Part shown: in pieces, positions 21,287 through 31,408 of the stretch
Numbering within the stretch: the stretch's first letter is position 1
Layout of the letters: the number at the start of each line of letters is the position of its first letter
DNA from: Papio anubis
Taxonomy: Eukaryota > Chordata > Mammalia > Primates > Cercopithecidae
NCBI RefSeq assembly: GCF_008728515.1
Contig: NC_044995.1
Coordinates: 38,645,536-38,709,535 of the forward strand
Direction: 5' to 3'
DNA length: 64,000 bases
Program-made: the position numbers and the translations under genes
The notes under the pieces: generated by a model
Seen by the model: only the letters and a program-made list of their open reading frames with translations
Databases searched by the model: none
What the model was told of the DNA's origin: nothing

Positions 21287-21602
21287 CAGTCTGGGCACAG
21301 TGGCTCATGCCTCAAATACCAGCATTTTGGGAGGTCAAGGTAGGTGGATTGCTTGAGCTCAGGAGTTCGAGACCAGCCTGGCCAATATGGTGAAACCCCA
21401 TCTCTCAAAAAAATGCAAAAATTAGCTGGGCGTGGTGGCTCGTGCCTGTAGTCCCAGCTACTTAGAAGGCTGAGGCAGGAGGATCACCTGAGCCCAGGAG
21501 GCGGAGGTTGCAATGAGCTGAGATCGAGCCACTGCACTCCAGCCTGGGCGAAAAGGAGACCCTGTCTCAATAAACAAATAAATAAATAAACTAATAAACT
21601 AA
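21287..21602 (+). mobile_element. Alu (S-like)
   Basis: GTCTGGGCACAGTGGCTCATGCC to an (AAAT)n tail. Confidence 0.92.
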
Positions 21603-21649
21603 CTTTACCTGTTTCTTTTTACTTTTTTAATGTGGCTAATAGAACATTT

Positions 21650-21683
<34 letters not shown>

Positions 21684-21962
21684 CAAAGTCATGTTCTGTC
21701 ACCTAGGCTGGAGGGCAGTGGCGTGATCTCGGCTCACTGCAACCTTCACTTCCCAGGTTCAAGTAGTTATCCTGCCTCAGCCTCCGAGTAGCTGGGATTA
21801 CAGGCACCCACCACCACACCCAACTAATTTTTTGCATTTTTAGTTGAGATGGGGTTTCACCATGTTGGCCAGGCTGGTCTCAAACTCCTGACCTCAGGTG
21901 ATCTGCCCGCCTTGGCCTCACAAAGTGCTGGGATTACAGGCATGAGCCACCACGCCTGGCCA
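21650..21962 (-). mobile_element. Alu (S-like)
   Basis: A 30-bp T-tract, then AGACAAAGTCATGTTCTGTCACC, to GCCACCACGCCTGGCC. Confidence 0.93.
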
Positions 21963-22021
21963 TAAAATTTCGTAAATAGCTCTTAATAGATTTCTCCTGG
22001 GCAGTGCTAGTCTGAACACTT

Positions 22022-22300
22022 TTTTTTGGACGGAGTTTTGCTCTGTTGCCAGGCTGGAGTACAATGGCTCGATCTCAGCTCATTGCATCCTCTGCCTCCC
22101 AGGTTCAAGTGATTCTCCTGCCTCCCAAGTAGCCTGGGACTGCAGGGGCCCACCACCACACCCAGCTAATTTTTGTATTTTTAGTAGAGACAGGGTTTCA
22201 CCGTATTTGCCAGGCTGGTCTAGAACACCCGGCCTTGCAATCCGCTTGCCTCAGCCTCCCAAATTGCTGGGATTATAGGTGTGAGCCACCGCGCCTGGCT
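22022..22300 (-). mobile_element. Alu, first of a head-to-tail pair
   Basis: TTTTTTGGACGGAGTTTTGCTC to GCCACCGCGCCTGGC. It shares an outer target duplication with the next copy. Confidence 0.92.
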
Positions 22301-22605
22301 TTCTTTTTTTTTTTTTTTTCTGAGACTGAGTTTCACTCTTACTGTCCAGGCTGGAGTGCAATGGCGTGATCTCAGCTCACCGCAACCTCTGCCTCCCGGG
22401 TTCAAGCTTTTCTCCTGCCTCAGCCTCCAAGTAGCTCGGATTACAGGCGCCCACCACCATGCCCAGTTAATTTTTGTATCTCTAGTAGAAACGAGATTTC
22501 TCCATGTTGGTCAGGCTGATCTTGAATTCCTGACCTCAGGTGATCTGCCTGCCTCAGCCTCCCAAAGTGCTGGGATTACAGGCGTGAGCCACCACGCCCG
22601 GCCCT
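22301..22605 (-). mobile_element. Alu, second of a head-to-tail pair
   Basis: T-tract to GCCACCACGCCCGGCC. CTGAACACTTTT lies before the first copy (22012) and after this one (22606), so the pair was inserted at one site, one Alu having entered the other's T-tract. Confidence 0.93.
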
Positions 22606-22777
22606 GAACACTTTTAACACTGAAGTGTTTCCCTTCCAGGTGGTAAAGAGCAGGTGCCTTTACTGATAGAAATGTCACCACTCCCCTCACCCCCCCAGCC
22701 CCATGTCACTGACACGTCCTTTCCCCTTGCTCTTTGGTGACTTTCTCCTAAGTACTCATCACCCTAACATCTGTCGT
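22606..22777. other. Unassigned spacer before Tigger1
   Basis: Unique, C-rich (CTCACCCCCCCAGCCCC). No feature recognised. Confidence 0.5.
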
Positions 22778-22979
22778 ACAGGTATACCTCAGAGACACTG
22801 CTGGTTTGGTTCCAGGTCACCATAATAAGGCAAATATTATAATAAAGTGAGTCAAGTGCCTTTTTTTGGCTTCCCAGTGCGCATAAAAGTTATGCTGACA
22901 CTATAGTCTATTAAGTGCATGACAGTGTTATGTCTAAAAACAAAAAAAAAGTACATACCTTAATTTTAAAATGCATCAA

Positions 22980-23290
22980 CGCTGGGCACAGTGGCTCACG
23001 CTTGCAATCCCAACACTTTGGGAGGCCAAGGCAGGAGGACTGCTTGAGCCCAGGGGTTTGAAACCCAGCAACAAAGTGAGACCCCGTTTCTACACAGAAA
23101 ATTATTTTTAAAAATAGCTGCTTATGGTGGCACATGCCTGTGAGTCCAGCTACACGAGAGGCTGAGGTGGGAGGCTCGCTTGAGCCCAAGAGATTGAGGC
23201 TGCAGCAAGCTATGATCACACCACTGCACTCTTCTTGCCTGGGAGACAGAGTGAGACCGTATCTCTCAACAAAAATTACAAATTAAAAAA
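22980..23290 (+). mobile_element. Alu (J-like) inside Tigger1
   Basis: CGCTGGGCACAGTGGCTCACG, with the middle partly deleted (GGGTTTGAAACCCAGCAACAAAG), to an A-rich tail. Confidence 0.9.
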
Positions 23291-23297
23291 ATAAAAA

Positions 23298-23652
23298 GCC
23301 TGGGCACAGTAGCTCACGCCTGTAATCCCAACAGTTTGTGAGGCCAAGGTGGGTGGATCACTTGAGGTCAAGAGTTCAAAACCATCTCAGCTAACATGGT
23401 GAAACCCCGTCTCTACTAAAAATACAAAAAATAGCCGGGTGTGGTGGTGCACACCTGTAAGCCCAGCTACTCGGGAGGCTGAGGCATGAGAATTGCTTGA
23501 ACCTGGGAGGCGGAAGGAGGGTGCAGTGAGCCGAAATTGCACCACTGCACTATAGCCTGGGTGACAGAGTGAGACTCTGTCTCAAAAAAAAAAAATTAAA
23601 AATTAAAATAAATAAATAAATAAAAATGTTTTATTACTAAAAAAAAAAAAAG
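23298..23652 (+). mobile_element. Alu (S-like) inside Tigger1
   Basis: GCCTGGGCACAGTAGCTCACGCC to a mixed A/T tail including (AAAT)n. It sits directly on the tail of the previous Alu. Confidence 0.92.
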
Positions 23653-24282
23653 TTAACAATCATCTGAGCCTTCAGTGAGTCCTCGTCTTGCTGGTGAAGG
23701 ACTCACTGGCTCAATGTCGATGGGTGCTGACTGATCGGGGTGGTGGTTGCTGAAGACTGGGGTGGCTGTGACATCAAGGAAATTTTCCGCATCCATCGAC
23801 TCTTCCTTTTACGAAAGATTTCTCTAGTATGAGATGCTCGTTGACAGCATTTTACCCACAGTAGAACTTTTTTTCAAAATTGGAGTCAGTCCTCTCAAAC
23901 CCTACCACTGCTTTGCCAACTAAGTTTATGTCATATTCTAAATCCCATGTTGTCATTTTAACGGTGTTCACAGAATTTTCACCAGGAGTAGTCTCCATCT
24001 CAAGAAATCACTTTCTTTGCTCTTCCGTAACAAGTAACTCCTCGTGCATTGAAGTTTGATCATGAGGCTGCAGCAATTCAGTCACATCTTCAGGCTCCAC
24101 TTCTAATTCTAGTTCTCTTGCTATTCCATCACATCTGCAGTGACTTCGTCCAGTTAAGTCTTGAACTCCTCAAAGTCATCCATGAGGATTGGAGTTGACT
24201 TCCTCAAAATTCCTATTAACGTTGATATTGTGACCTGTTCCCATGAATCACAGATGTTCTTTTTGTTGTTGTTCATTGTGGA
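23653..24282 (-). pseudogene. Tigger1 transposase, C-terminal remnant
   Basis: Reading the minus strand gives scattered Tigger1-like phrases, such as a stretch ending in SLVGKAVVGFERTDSNF-like residues, broken by stops. Known family: a DDE transposase derived from the pogo/Tc1 group. No function here. Confidence 0.65.
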
Positions 24283-24415
24283 TTTTTTTTTTTTTAATTG
24301 AGTTGGGGTCTCACTATGTTGCCCAGACTGGTCTTGAACTCCTGGCCTCAAGTGATCCTCCTGCCTTGGTCTCCCTAAGTGCTGGGATTACAGGCATGAG
24401 CCACTGGAACCAGCC
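24283..24415 (-). mobile_element. Alu right-arm-like monomer inside Tigger1
   Basis: T-tract, TTGAGTTGGGGTCTCACTATG to GAGCCACTGGAACCAGCC. ATCACAGATGTTC before it (24247) and CACAAATGTTC after it (24415) mark the insertion. Confidence 0.85.
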
Positions 24416-24599
24416 ACAAATGTTCCTAATGGTATCTAAAATGGTGAATCCTTTCCGGAAAGTTTTCAATTTCCTTTGCCCAGATGCATCAAAGGAATTT
24501 GTCTATGGCAGCTATAGCCTTATGAAATGTATCCCTTAAATAATAAGACTTGAAATGCAAAATTACTTCTTGATTCATGGGCTACAGAATAAATGTTGT

Positions 24600-24872
24600 G
24601 GCTGGGCATGGTGGCTCACACCTGTAATCCCAGCACTTTGGGAGGCTGAGGCAGGTGGGTCACTTGAGGTCAGGAGTTCAAGACCAGCCTGGTCAACATG
24701 GTGAAACCCCATCACTACTAAAAATACAAAAATTAGCTGGGCTGGGTTGTGTGTGACTGTAATCCCAGCTACTTGGGAGGCTGAAGCAGGAGAATTGCTT
24801 GAACCCCCTAGAAGACGGAGGTTGCAGTGAGCCAAGATCACACCATTGCAGCGACAAAGTGAGACTCTGCCT

Positions 24873-24903
<31 letters not shown>
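24600..24903 (+). mobile_element. Alu (S-like) inside Tigger1
   Basis: GGCTGGGCATGGTGGCTCAC to a 30-bp A-tail. AGAATAAATGTTGTG before and AAAGAATGTTGTG after indicate the target site. Confidence 0.94.
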
Positions 24904-24905
<2 letters not shown>

Positions 24906-25017
24906 ATGTTGTGTTAGAAGACATAAAAACAACATTCATCTTCTTGTACATGTCCATCAGAGGTCCTGGATAACCAGTGCATTGTCAGCAGTAATATTTT
25001 TGAAAGAAATCTTTTTT

Positions 25018-25345
25018 CTGGCTGGGTACAGTGGCTCGCACCTGGAATCCCACCACCTTGGGAGGCCGTCGCAGGTGGATCACCTGAGGTCAGGAGTTCA
25101 AGACCAGCCTGGCCAACATGGTGAATCCCCAAGTCTACTAAAAGTACAAAAAAAAATTATCCAGGCATGGTAGCAGGTGCCTGTAATCCCAGCTACCCAG
25201 GAGGCTGAGGCAGGAGAATTGCTTGAACCTGGGAGGCGGAGGTTGCAGTGAGCCAAGGTCGTGCCATTGCACTCCAGCCTGGGCAACAAGAGTGCAACTT
25301 CGTCCAATATATATATATTGTATTATATATATATTTTTTCTGAGT
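25018..25345 (+). mobile_element. Alu with AT-rich tail inside Tigger1
   Basis: CTGGCTGGGTACAGTGGCTC to CGTCCAATATATATAT. The expected A-tail is replaced by an (AT)n run. Confidence 0.92.
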
Positions 25346-26077
25346 AGATCTCAACAGTGGACTTAAAATATCAGTTATCCACGCTATAAACAGATGGGCT
25401 GTCATTCAGTCTTCATTGTTCCATTTATAGAGCACAGGCAAAGTAGATTTAGCATAATTCTTAAGACCCTGGGACTTTTGGAATGGTAAATGAGCATTGG
25501 GTTCAACTTAAAGTCACCAGGAGCACTAGCCACTAACAAGAGAGTCAGCCTGTCCTTTGAAGCTTTGAAGCCAGGCATTGACTTCTCCTCTCCAGCTATG
25601 AAAGTCCTAGATGGCATCTTTTTCCAATAGGGCATTTTGTCTACATTAAAAATCTGTTGTTTAGTGTCACCAGCTTCATTAATAGTCTCAGCTAGATCTT
25701 CTGAATAACTTACTGCAACTTCTCCATCAGCACTTGCCACTTCACCTTGCACTTTTAGATTATGGGGACAGCTTCTTTCCTTAAACCTCATGAACCAAGA
25801 CCTTCTAGCTTCAGATTTTTCTTCTGAAGCTTCCCCACCTCTCTCAGTCTTCACAGAATTGAAGAGAGTTAGGGGCTTGCTGTGGATTAGGCTTTGGCTT
25901 AAGGGAATGTAGCGGCTGGTTTGATCTTCTACCTAGACCATTAAAACTTTCTCCATATCAGCAATAAGCCTGTCTCACTTTCTTATCATTGATGTGTTTA
26001 CTGGAGTAGCCCTTTTAATTTCCTTCAGTAACTTTTCCTTTGCATTCACAACTTCGCTCACCTCTAGCTTATGGCCT
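25346..26077 (-). pseudogene. Tigger1 transposase, central remnant
   Basis: A minus-strand frame of 150 codons (25402-25854) reads as Tigger transposase, with SWFMRFKERSCPHNLKVQGE, then TKQQIFNVDK, KMPSRTF, EEKSMPGFKASKDRLTLLL and a short frame-changed C-terminal end. The family's first catalytic Asp (NVDE) is followed here by Lys. One residue is missing near it. The upstream piece (25975-26060) retains SEVVNAKEKLLKEIK and ends in stops. Length and broken frame show a dead copy. Confidence 0.85.
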
Positions 26078-26385
26078 TTTTTTTTTTTTTTTTTTTTTTG
26101 AGACAGGGTCTCACTCTGTTGCCCAGGCTGGAGTGCAGTGGTGTGATCACCGCTCACTGCAGCCTCAACTTCCTAGGACCAAGTGATCCTCCCACCTTAG
26201 CCTCCTAAGTAACTGAGACCACAGGTGTGTACCACTACACCCAGCTAATTTTTTAATTATCTGTAGAGATGAAGTCTCCCTATTTTGCCCAGGCTGGTCT
26301 CAAACTCCTAGGCTTAAGCCGTGCTCTCACCTCAGCCTCCCAAAGTGCTGGGATTACAGGCATGAGCCACCATCCCTGGCCCTGT
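26078..26385 (-). mobile_element. Alu (J-like) inside Tigger1
   Basis: T-tract, GAGACAGGGTCTCACTCTGTTGCCC to GCCACCATCCCTGGCC. Confidence 0.93.
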
Positions 26386-26917
26386 CTCAGCTTTTGACGT
26401 GCCTTCCTCACTGTGTTTAATCATTTCTAGCTTTTAATTTAAAGTGAGAGGCATGAGACTCTTCCTTTCACTTGAGCACTTAAAGGCCATTGTACAGTTA
26501 TACACTGACCTAATTTCAATATTGTTATGTCTCAGGGAATAGGAAGGCCCAAGGAAAGCAGGAGAGATGGGGGAATAACCAGTTGGCAAAACAGTTGGAA
26601 CACACCCAACATTTATCGATCAAGTTTGCCATCTTCTATGGATGTGGTTCGTGGCACCCCCAAACAATTCCAATAGTCACATCAAAGATCACTGATCACA
26701 GATCACCATAACAGATGTAATAATTATGTAAAAGTTTGAAATACCATAAGAATTACCAGAGTGTGACGCAGAGACGCGAGTGAGCACACACTGTTAGGGA
26801 AAAAAATGCCCTGATAGACTTCCTTGATGCAGGGTTGCCGCAAATCTTCAAATTGTAAGAAACACAATATCTGCAAATTGCAGTAAAGCAAAGTACCATG
26901 AAATGAAGTCTGCCTCG

Positions 26918-27056
26918 GCCGGTGTGGTGGCTCACACCGATAATCCCAGCACTTTGGGAAGCCAAGGCAAGAGGATCCCTTGAGCCCAGGAGTTGGAGGC
27001 CAGCCTGGGCAACACAGGGAGACTCCATCTCTAAAACAAAACAAAACAAAACAAAG
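26918..27056 (+). mobile_element. Alu left monomer at the Tigger1 right end
   Basis: GGCCGGTGTGGTGGCTCAC to (AAAAC)n tail. It joins the transposon terminus directly. Confidence 0.88.
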
Positions 27057-27342
27057 CCTGCTTGTATTTATTGGGTTTACTCTCAGTCTCCCCCCACAGA
27101 GAGACAGGGCCTGGCTTGTTATTAGTGCTCAGTTAATGTTTGTGAAGTGAAAAAGTAAGGACTTAGCCACTGCCTGTTCTTTGCTGTGAACACCTGACAG
27201 CTTTTATCTGCCAGCACAGAAGAAAACAAGGTGCAAGAAGAGAATAATGATCTCTAAGTCAGAATTTGAGGAACCCAAGTTAGTATCAGAAAGCTGGTAG
27301 GAGAAGAGAAAAATAAAGTAAATCAAATTAAAAGTTGAATGG
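27057..27342. other. Unassigned, with L2 tail-like phrase
   Basis: AGTGCTCAGTTAATGTTTGTGAAGTG at 27125 resembles an L2 terminus. The rest is unique. Confidence 0.45.
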
Positions 27343-27645
27343 GCCAGGTGCAGTAGCTCATACCTATAATCCCAGCACTTTGGTAGGCCGAAGTGAGAGG
27401 ATCACTTGAGGCCAGGAGTTCAAGACCAGCCTGGGCAATATAGCAAGACCCCATCTCTACAAAAAATTTTTAAAATTTTCTGAATGTGTTGTTGTACACC
27501 CATAGTCCCAGCTGCTTAGGAGGCAGAGGTGGGAGGATCGCTTGAGCCCAGGAGATTGAGGCTGCAAGTGAGCTGTTACTGCACCACTATACTCAAGCCT
27601 GGGTGACAGTAAGTCCCTGTCTCTAAAAATAAAAATAAATAAATT
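27343..27645 (+). mobile_element. Alu (J-like)
   Basis: GGCCAGGTGCAGTAGCTC to AAAAATAAAAATAAAT. Confidence 0.92.
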
Positions 27646-27659
27646 CATTTTTTGTAAAG

Positions 27660-28085
27660 TTGTATGTCATGGCCCCTGCCTACTCTGGCTTCATGGCTTG
27701 CTGCTTGAACCTCACCATCCAAATCCCAGTGGTGACACCATGTCATTTCTTGAATTTTCCAAGCTTCCTTCAGTCCCTAGCTCTCTGTCATGGCCGCTGT
27801 CTCAGCCTGGAAAGTTCTTTCCCCACTGGCCAGATTTCTCCTCATCTCTGGGAACTTGACTTGAAATAGGGGGTATCCCTAGGCCCTGTACTAGTTAACC
27901 TGCTGTGTGCCCCTCAAAGCCATTGTCTTCTTAGCTGAGAAGGCATCACACCTGCAACAGATTCATTCATTGTGTGCATGTTTTTCTTAAGCACTTCTCT
28001 TCTGCGTCAGCTCCGTGGGGCAGGGATAGTCTCGTGTGTCACTCTACCCAGCATATAGGATGTGCTCAGACGCCCACTTGTGGAT
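27660..28085 (+). repeat. L2 LINE 3' region
   Basis: TGGCTTCATGGCTTGCTGCTTGAACC, CAGCCTGGAAAGTTCTTTCCCC, then TGGGGCAGGGATAGTCTCGTGTG. Confidence 0.55.
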
Positions 28086-28562
28086 GGTGGAAAAGTAGGT
28101 CAGTCCAACCTAATATGCCCATCTCTCCTCTAGGAGTAATCTTGAGAAAAAAAAAGTTGAGCACAGGCTTCGTGTTAGTTTAGGATGACCCAGAATAGAC
28201 CCTGAAACAAGAATTTAGGGCAATCCTTGTGCAAGTAGTTCATCTGAGAGGTGACCCCAGAACGGGTTGGAGAGGAAGAGGGGAGGTGGGGCAAAGAAGG
28301 ATGAGTTGTCCTGTGGGCATTTGAGCTCAGTCCCACTGGGAGCCCATGTGGAACTTACATCTTAAGTGATCTAGAATGAGGGGGAGGGAGCTGGGGTATT
28401 GATCCACCAACTCCCAGCAATCTTTGGTTGAGGGCTGCTCCCTTAAAGTTCATTCCCTGGGCCTGCCTCAGCTTTGGAGAAAGCCCTGAGGCAAGAGGTA
28501 CAGATACCAGTTGGCCACAGACTGAAGTGTTAAGACCCAAGCGCCTGTATAAAACTGAAAAA
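28086..28562. other. Unassigned, possibly old LTR
   Basis: GC-balanced sequence with GGTGACCCCAGAACGGG. No recognisable family or exon. Confidence 0.35.
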
Positions 28563-28564
28563 TC

Positions 28565-28730
28565 AAGCCAGGTGTGGTGGTTCCCGCCTGTAATCCCAGA
28601 TACTCAGTAGGCTAAGACAGAAGGATTGCTTGAGCCCAGGAGTTCAAGGCTGTATCGAGCTATGATTGCACCACTGCATTCCAGCCTGGGCATCAGAGCA
28701 AGACCCCATGTCTAAATTAAAAATAAACTG
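28565..28730 (+). mobile_element. Alu with centre deleted
   Basis: GCCAGGTGTGGTGGTTCCCGCC passes directly into right-arm sequence. CTGAAAAATC precedes (28554) and follows (28728) as a target duplication. Confidence 0.9.
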
Positions 28731-29134
28731 AAAAATCCCCAAGTTATTTGCCAACCTTCCATTAACCACAGACCCTCTGGTATTCGGCATTTCTTGTCCA
28801 TTATATGAAGTTCTGATGACAATCTCTTTTATTGTATTGTGCCTTGACCACGCACTGTACATCACTTAGCTCTGAAATGGACATGTTCAGGAAACAGGGC
28901 CAGGAGGGACCCTGCGTTTCAACAGCAATACTTTTACAAATGAGGTCTCATGACAGGGTCTTGCCCGGAGGGTTTCTACAGAAGCCTCCTCCCACCTACC
29001 ACTATCATCCTTACTAACTTGCATTTACAAAAGGGACTCTTTTTGACCGGAGGCTTGGGGTCTGTAGCTGCCTTCTAGCCGGCTGATGCCGGCTGGTCCA
29101 CACAGGCGAGATCACACCCATTTTTTTGTTTTCT
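28731..29134. other. Unassigned intronic sequence
   Basis: CTGCCTTCTAGCCGGCTGATGCCGGCTGGTCC contains a small palindrome (CCGGCTGATGCCGG) at 29080-29093. Otherwise nothing. Confidence 0.5.
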
Positions 29135-29378
29135 TATTTATTTCTGAGTAGCACACACCTGTGTGCCTGGCATTGTGCTGACGACTTTTTATCAACTTAC
29201 TGAATCCTCACAGCCCTTAGAGGTATTGATACTATTGTTATCTAGGTTATACAAAAGGGGGAAACTGAGGCACAGCAGGGACGTTCTTTGCCCAAGGTAA
29301 CCCAACTGGAAAGTGGCAGAGCTGGGATTTGAACCCATGCAGGCTGGGCTCTTAACACTGAACTGCTTTCCTGCCATC
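29135..29378 (-). repeat. MIR
   Basis: CTTACTGAATCCTCACAGCCC, GGGAAACTGAGGCACAGCAGGG and TGGGATTTGAACCCATGCAGG. Near full length. Confidence 0.88.
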
Positions 29379-29399
29379 TGTTAAAGAGCCACAAACCAG

Positions 29400-29705
29400 G
29401 CCAGGCACACGCCTGTAATCCCAGCACTTTGGGAGGCTGAGGTGGGTGGATCACCTGAGGTCAGGAGTTCACAACCAGCCTGGCCAACATGGTGAAACCC
29501 CGTTTCTACAAAAATGCAAAAAAAAGTACCCAGGCATGATGGCAGGTGCCTAGTAATCCCAGCTGCTCGGGAGGCTGAGGCGGGAGAATCCCTTGAACCC
29601 GGGGGCAGAGGTTGCAGTGAGCTGAGATCGCGCCATTGCACTCCAGCCTGGGCAACAGAGCGAGACTCTGTCTCAAAAAAATAAATAAATAAAATAAAAT
29701 AAAGA
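29400..29705 (+). mobile_element. Alu (S-like), slightly 5'-shortened
   Basis: GGCCAGGCACACGCCTG has lost about 10 bp of the head. AAAGAGCCACAAACC / AAAGAGTCACAAACC at 29384 and 29701 is a target duplication. Confidence 0.94.
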
Positions 29706-29879
29706 GTCACAAACCCCGAAAGGTCTGTCATTCCCCCAGGGCCCCAGGCCGCCCCACAACCTATTGTCATTGTAGGTTGTGAAATATACTGAATGTCACC
29801 CTAACCATGAGCCATTGGGAAGTTTCCATTTCTCTCACTGCAACATTTGTGGAACGTGAACCATCTGTTGGGGGTCTTC

Positions 29880-30040
29880 GTAAATCACCTTTTATCCCAT
29901 GAGGCAGGTACTGTTAAGACCATTTTACAGGTGACAAAACTGAGGCCAGTGGTGTCAAGTCACCTGCCTGTGGTCACCCAGCCAATACAAGACGACTTGG
30001 AATCCCAAGCACCCCCGCCCTGCTCTCTGACCCCCGAAAC
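29880..30040 (-). repeat. MIR immediately upstream of exon 4
   Basis: GAGGCAGGTACTGTTAAGACC, TTTTACAGGTGACAAAACTGAGG and GTGGTCACCCAGCC. Its end lies within 40 bp of the exon. Confidence 0.85.
30030..30030 (+). promoter_or_regulatory. Candidate branch-point adenosine for exon 4, inside a MIR
   Basis: The A in TCTGAC fits the loose human branch-point consensus and lies 48 nt before the exon. It falls in the 3' end of a minus-strand MIR, where the MIR consensus itself has TCTGACTCC. Between it and the acceptor is pyrimidine-rich sequence. This is a prediction from spacing and motif only. Confidence 0.35.
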
Positions 30041-30077
30041 CCACCCTCTGTTCTCCATTCTGGCTTCTTTCTTTCAG

Positions 30078-30169
30078 CATCTTGGCAACAGTTGGGACGG
30101 AGTTTGACCTACGGACGCTGAGGGCAGTTCGAGTGCTGCGGCCGCTCAAGCTGGTGTCTGGAATCCCAA
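30078..30169 (+). CDS. CACNA1A: CACNA1A exon 4: domain I S4 voltage sensor
   Basis: The 92 bp exon has acceptor TTTCTTTCAG and donor AA|GTGCGT. Its first base completes a Gly codon and its last base starts a Ser codon finished in exon 5. It encodes the IS4 helix with a positive residue every third position: CGG 30112-30114, AGG 30121-30123, CGA 30130-30132, CGG 30139-30141 and AAG 30148-30150. Using the exon lengths I recall for the human gene (539 coding nt before this exon), these are R192, R195, R198, R201 and K204. The first two are sites of familial hemiplegic migraine substitutions R192Q and R195K, and both are arginine here. S4 moves outward on depolarisation and opens the pore. The donor is weak (A at -1, C at +4), with a GTGAGT four bases downstream. 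No frameshift or stop. Confidence 0.97.
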
Positions 30170-30369
30170 GTGCGTGAGTTTCCGACCCTGACAAGGGGTT
30201 TGCTCAGGGGCCCCAGGAGCCCTCAGTTTCCCCTGTGCAGAGCATCTCAGGAGGCCACATCCCACCACCAGCCTGTGTGGGCAGTCTCCTCTTTGGGACT
30301 CCCTGTAGGGGACCCCGAGGAACGTGACTGTAGCTCCCCATGAGCTCCTGAAAGCAAGCTAGGAGCCAC

Positions 30370-30560
30370 ACCCATTTACTGAGCACCTACTGTCTATCAG
30401 GAGCCATGCTAAGCACCACATGTGATCTCATTCAATGCTCACAGCCCTATGAAGTCGATAGGACTGATGTCTCTATTTTATGGAGGGGGAAACTGAGGCT
30501 CAGAGTGGCGGAAAAATTGGAGCAGGGTTTTGTGGCTCAGAAGTGGCAGAACTAGGAGCA
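30370..30560 (-). repeat. MIR
   Basis: TACTGAGCACCTACTGTCTATCAGGAGCC, GGAAACTGAGGCTCAGAG. Confidence 0.84.
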
Positions 30561-30584
30561 AGTGTGACTCCAAGCCTGGGCAAT

Positions 30585-30800
30585 GACCATTCCCATTTGC
30601 TGAGTGCCTGCTGTATACAGGGCACCGCAGGAGGACTTTACATGCATTACCTTATTTCATCCTCACAGTCATCCAGTGAACACCCATTTTACAGATGAGA
30701 AGGTTGAGGCTCAAGGAGGTTAAATTACTCACCTGAATTCTTACAGTGGACACTAACGAGCCCTAAAATTCATACCCATTCCTTGCTGCTTTCTCATGCT
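30585..30800 (-). repeat. MIR, second in the same orientation
   Basis: TTGCTGAGTGCCTGCTGTATACAG, TTTTACAGATGAGAAGG. It follows the previous MIR by about 25 bp. Confidence 0.82.
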
Positions 30801-30951
30801 CCACAGATGCATCTCCTCCCCCTTTAGGGGTGGCTGCCATATGCAGGGTCAAGATTAAGTATAGGTTGAGCCGAAAAAAATGTAAAAAGCAAAAATAAAA
30901 CAGGGCTGTCCTTTTTCTATCTTCTTGTCTTGGTTAGTAATAATAATTTAG

Positions 30952-31078
30952 CCGGGCATGGTGGCTCACGCCTGTAATCCCAGCACTTTGGGAGGATCAC
31001 TTGAGGCCACAAGTTCAAGACCAGCCTGGGGAACATTGTGAGACCCCCCCATATCTACAATTTTTTTTTTAAATAAGC
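30952..31078 (+). mobile_element. Alu left arm
   Basis: GCCGGGCATGGTGGCTCACG with an internal deletion (GGAGGATCACTTGAGG), ending in a T-tract and AAATAAGCC. Confidence 0.85.
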
Positions 31079-31081
31079 CAG

Positions 31082-31402
31082 GTTTGGGCACAGTGGCTCA
31101 CACCTGAAATCCCAGCGCTTTGGGAGACTGAAGTGGTCAGATAGCTTGAGCTCAGGAGTTTAAGAGCAGCCTGGGCAACATGGCAAAACCTCATCTCTAC
31201 AGGAAAAAAAAAAAAAAGCAGGCATGGTGGTGCACACCCATAGTCCCAGCTACTTAAAAGGCTGAGGCAAGAGGATCACTTGAGCCCAGGAGGTCAAGGC
31301 TGCAGTGAGCTGTGACAGCACCACTGCACTCCAGCCTGGGCAACAGAGTGAGACCTTGTCTCACAAAACCATACAACAAAAAGTTTAAAAACAAACAAAC
31401 AA
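31082..31402 (+). mobile_element. Alu (J-like)
   Basis: GGTTTGGGCACAGTGGCTC to an (AAAC)n tail. Confidence 0.92.
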
Positions 31403-31408
31403 TGTATA

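Larger units (their letters stand above)
22778..26917 (-). mobile_element. Tigger1 (pogo-type) DNA transposon, interrupted by six Alus
   Basis: The left end CAGGTATACCTCAGAGACACTG and right end AAAGTACCATGAAATGAAGTCTGCCT are degraded Tigger1 terminal repeats. Transposase remnants run on the - strand, so the element's own 5' end is at the right. Removing the Alus at about 22980, 23298, 24283, 24600, 25018 and 26078 leaves roughly 2.4-2.6 kb, close to full-length Tigger1. The transposase is dead. Confidence 0.9.
1..30077 (+). other. CACNA1A: CACNA1A intron 3, 3' portion
   Basis: Non-coding. It holds about 35 Alus in both orientations, MIR and L2 relics, two long purine tracts near 8.4-9.6 kb and an Alu-riddled Tigger1 transposon at 22.8-26.9 kb. 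It ends with a pyrimidine-rich tract and the CAG acceptor at 30075-30077. The preceding exon is outside the window. Confidence 0.9.

Noticed and set aside
25402..25854. Domesticated transposase gene
   Set aside because: Frame is short, loses a residue next to the catalytic Asp, has stops on both sides, and no splice or promoter context.
1..30077. CACNA1A exon 3 upstream of exon 4
   Set aside because: Looked for the S3-end coding phrase leading into the Gly split with exon 4. Not found, so exon 3 lies outside.
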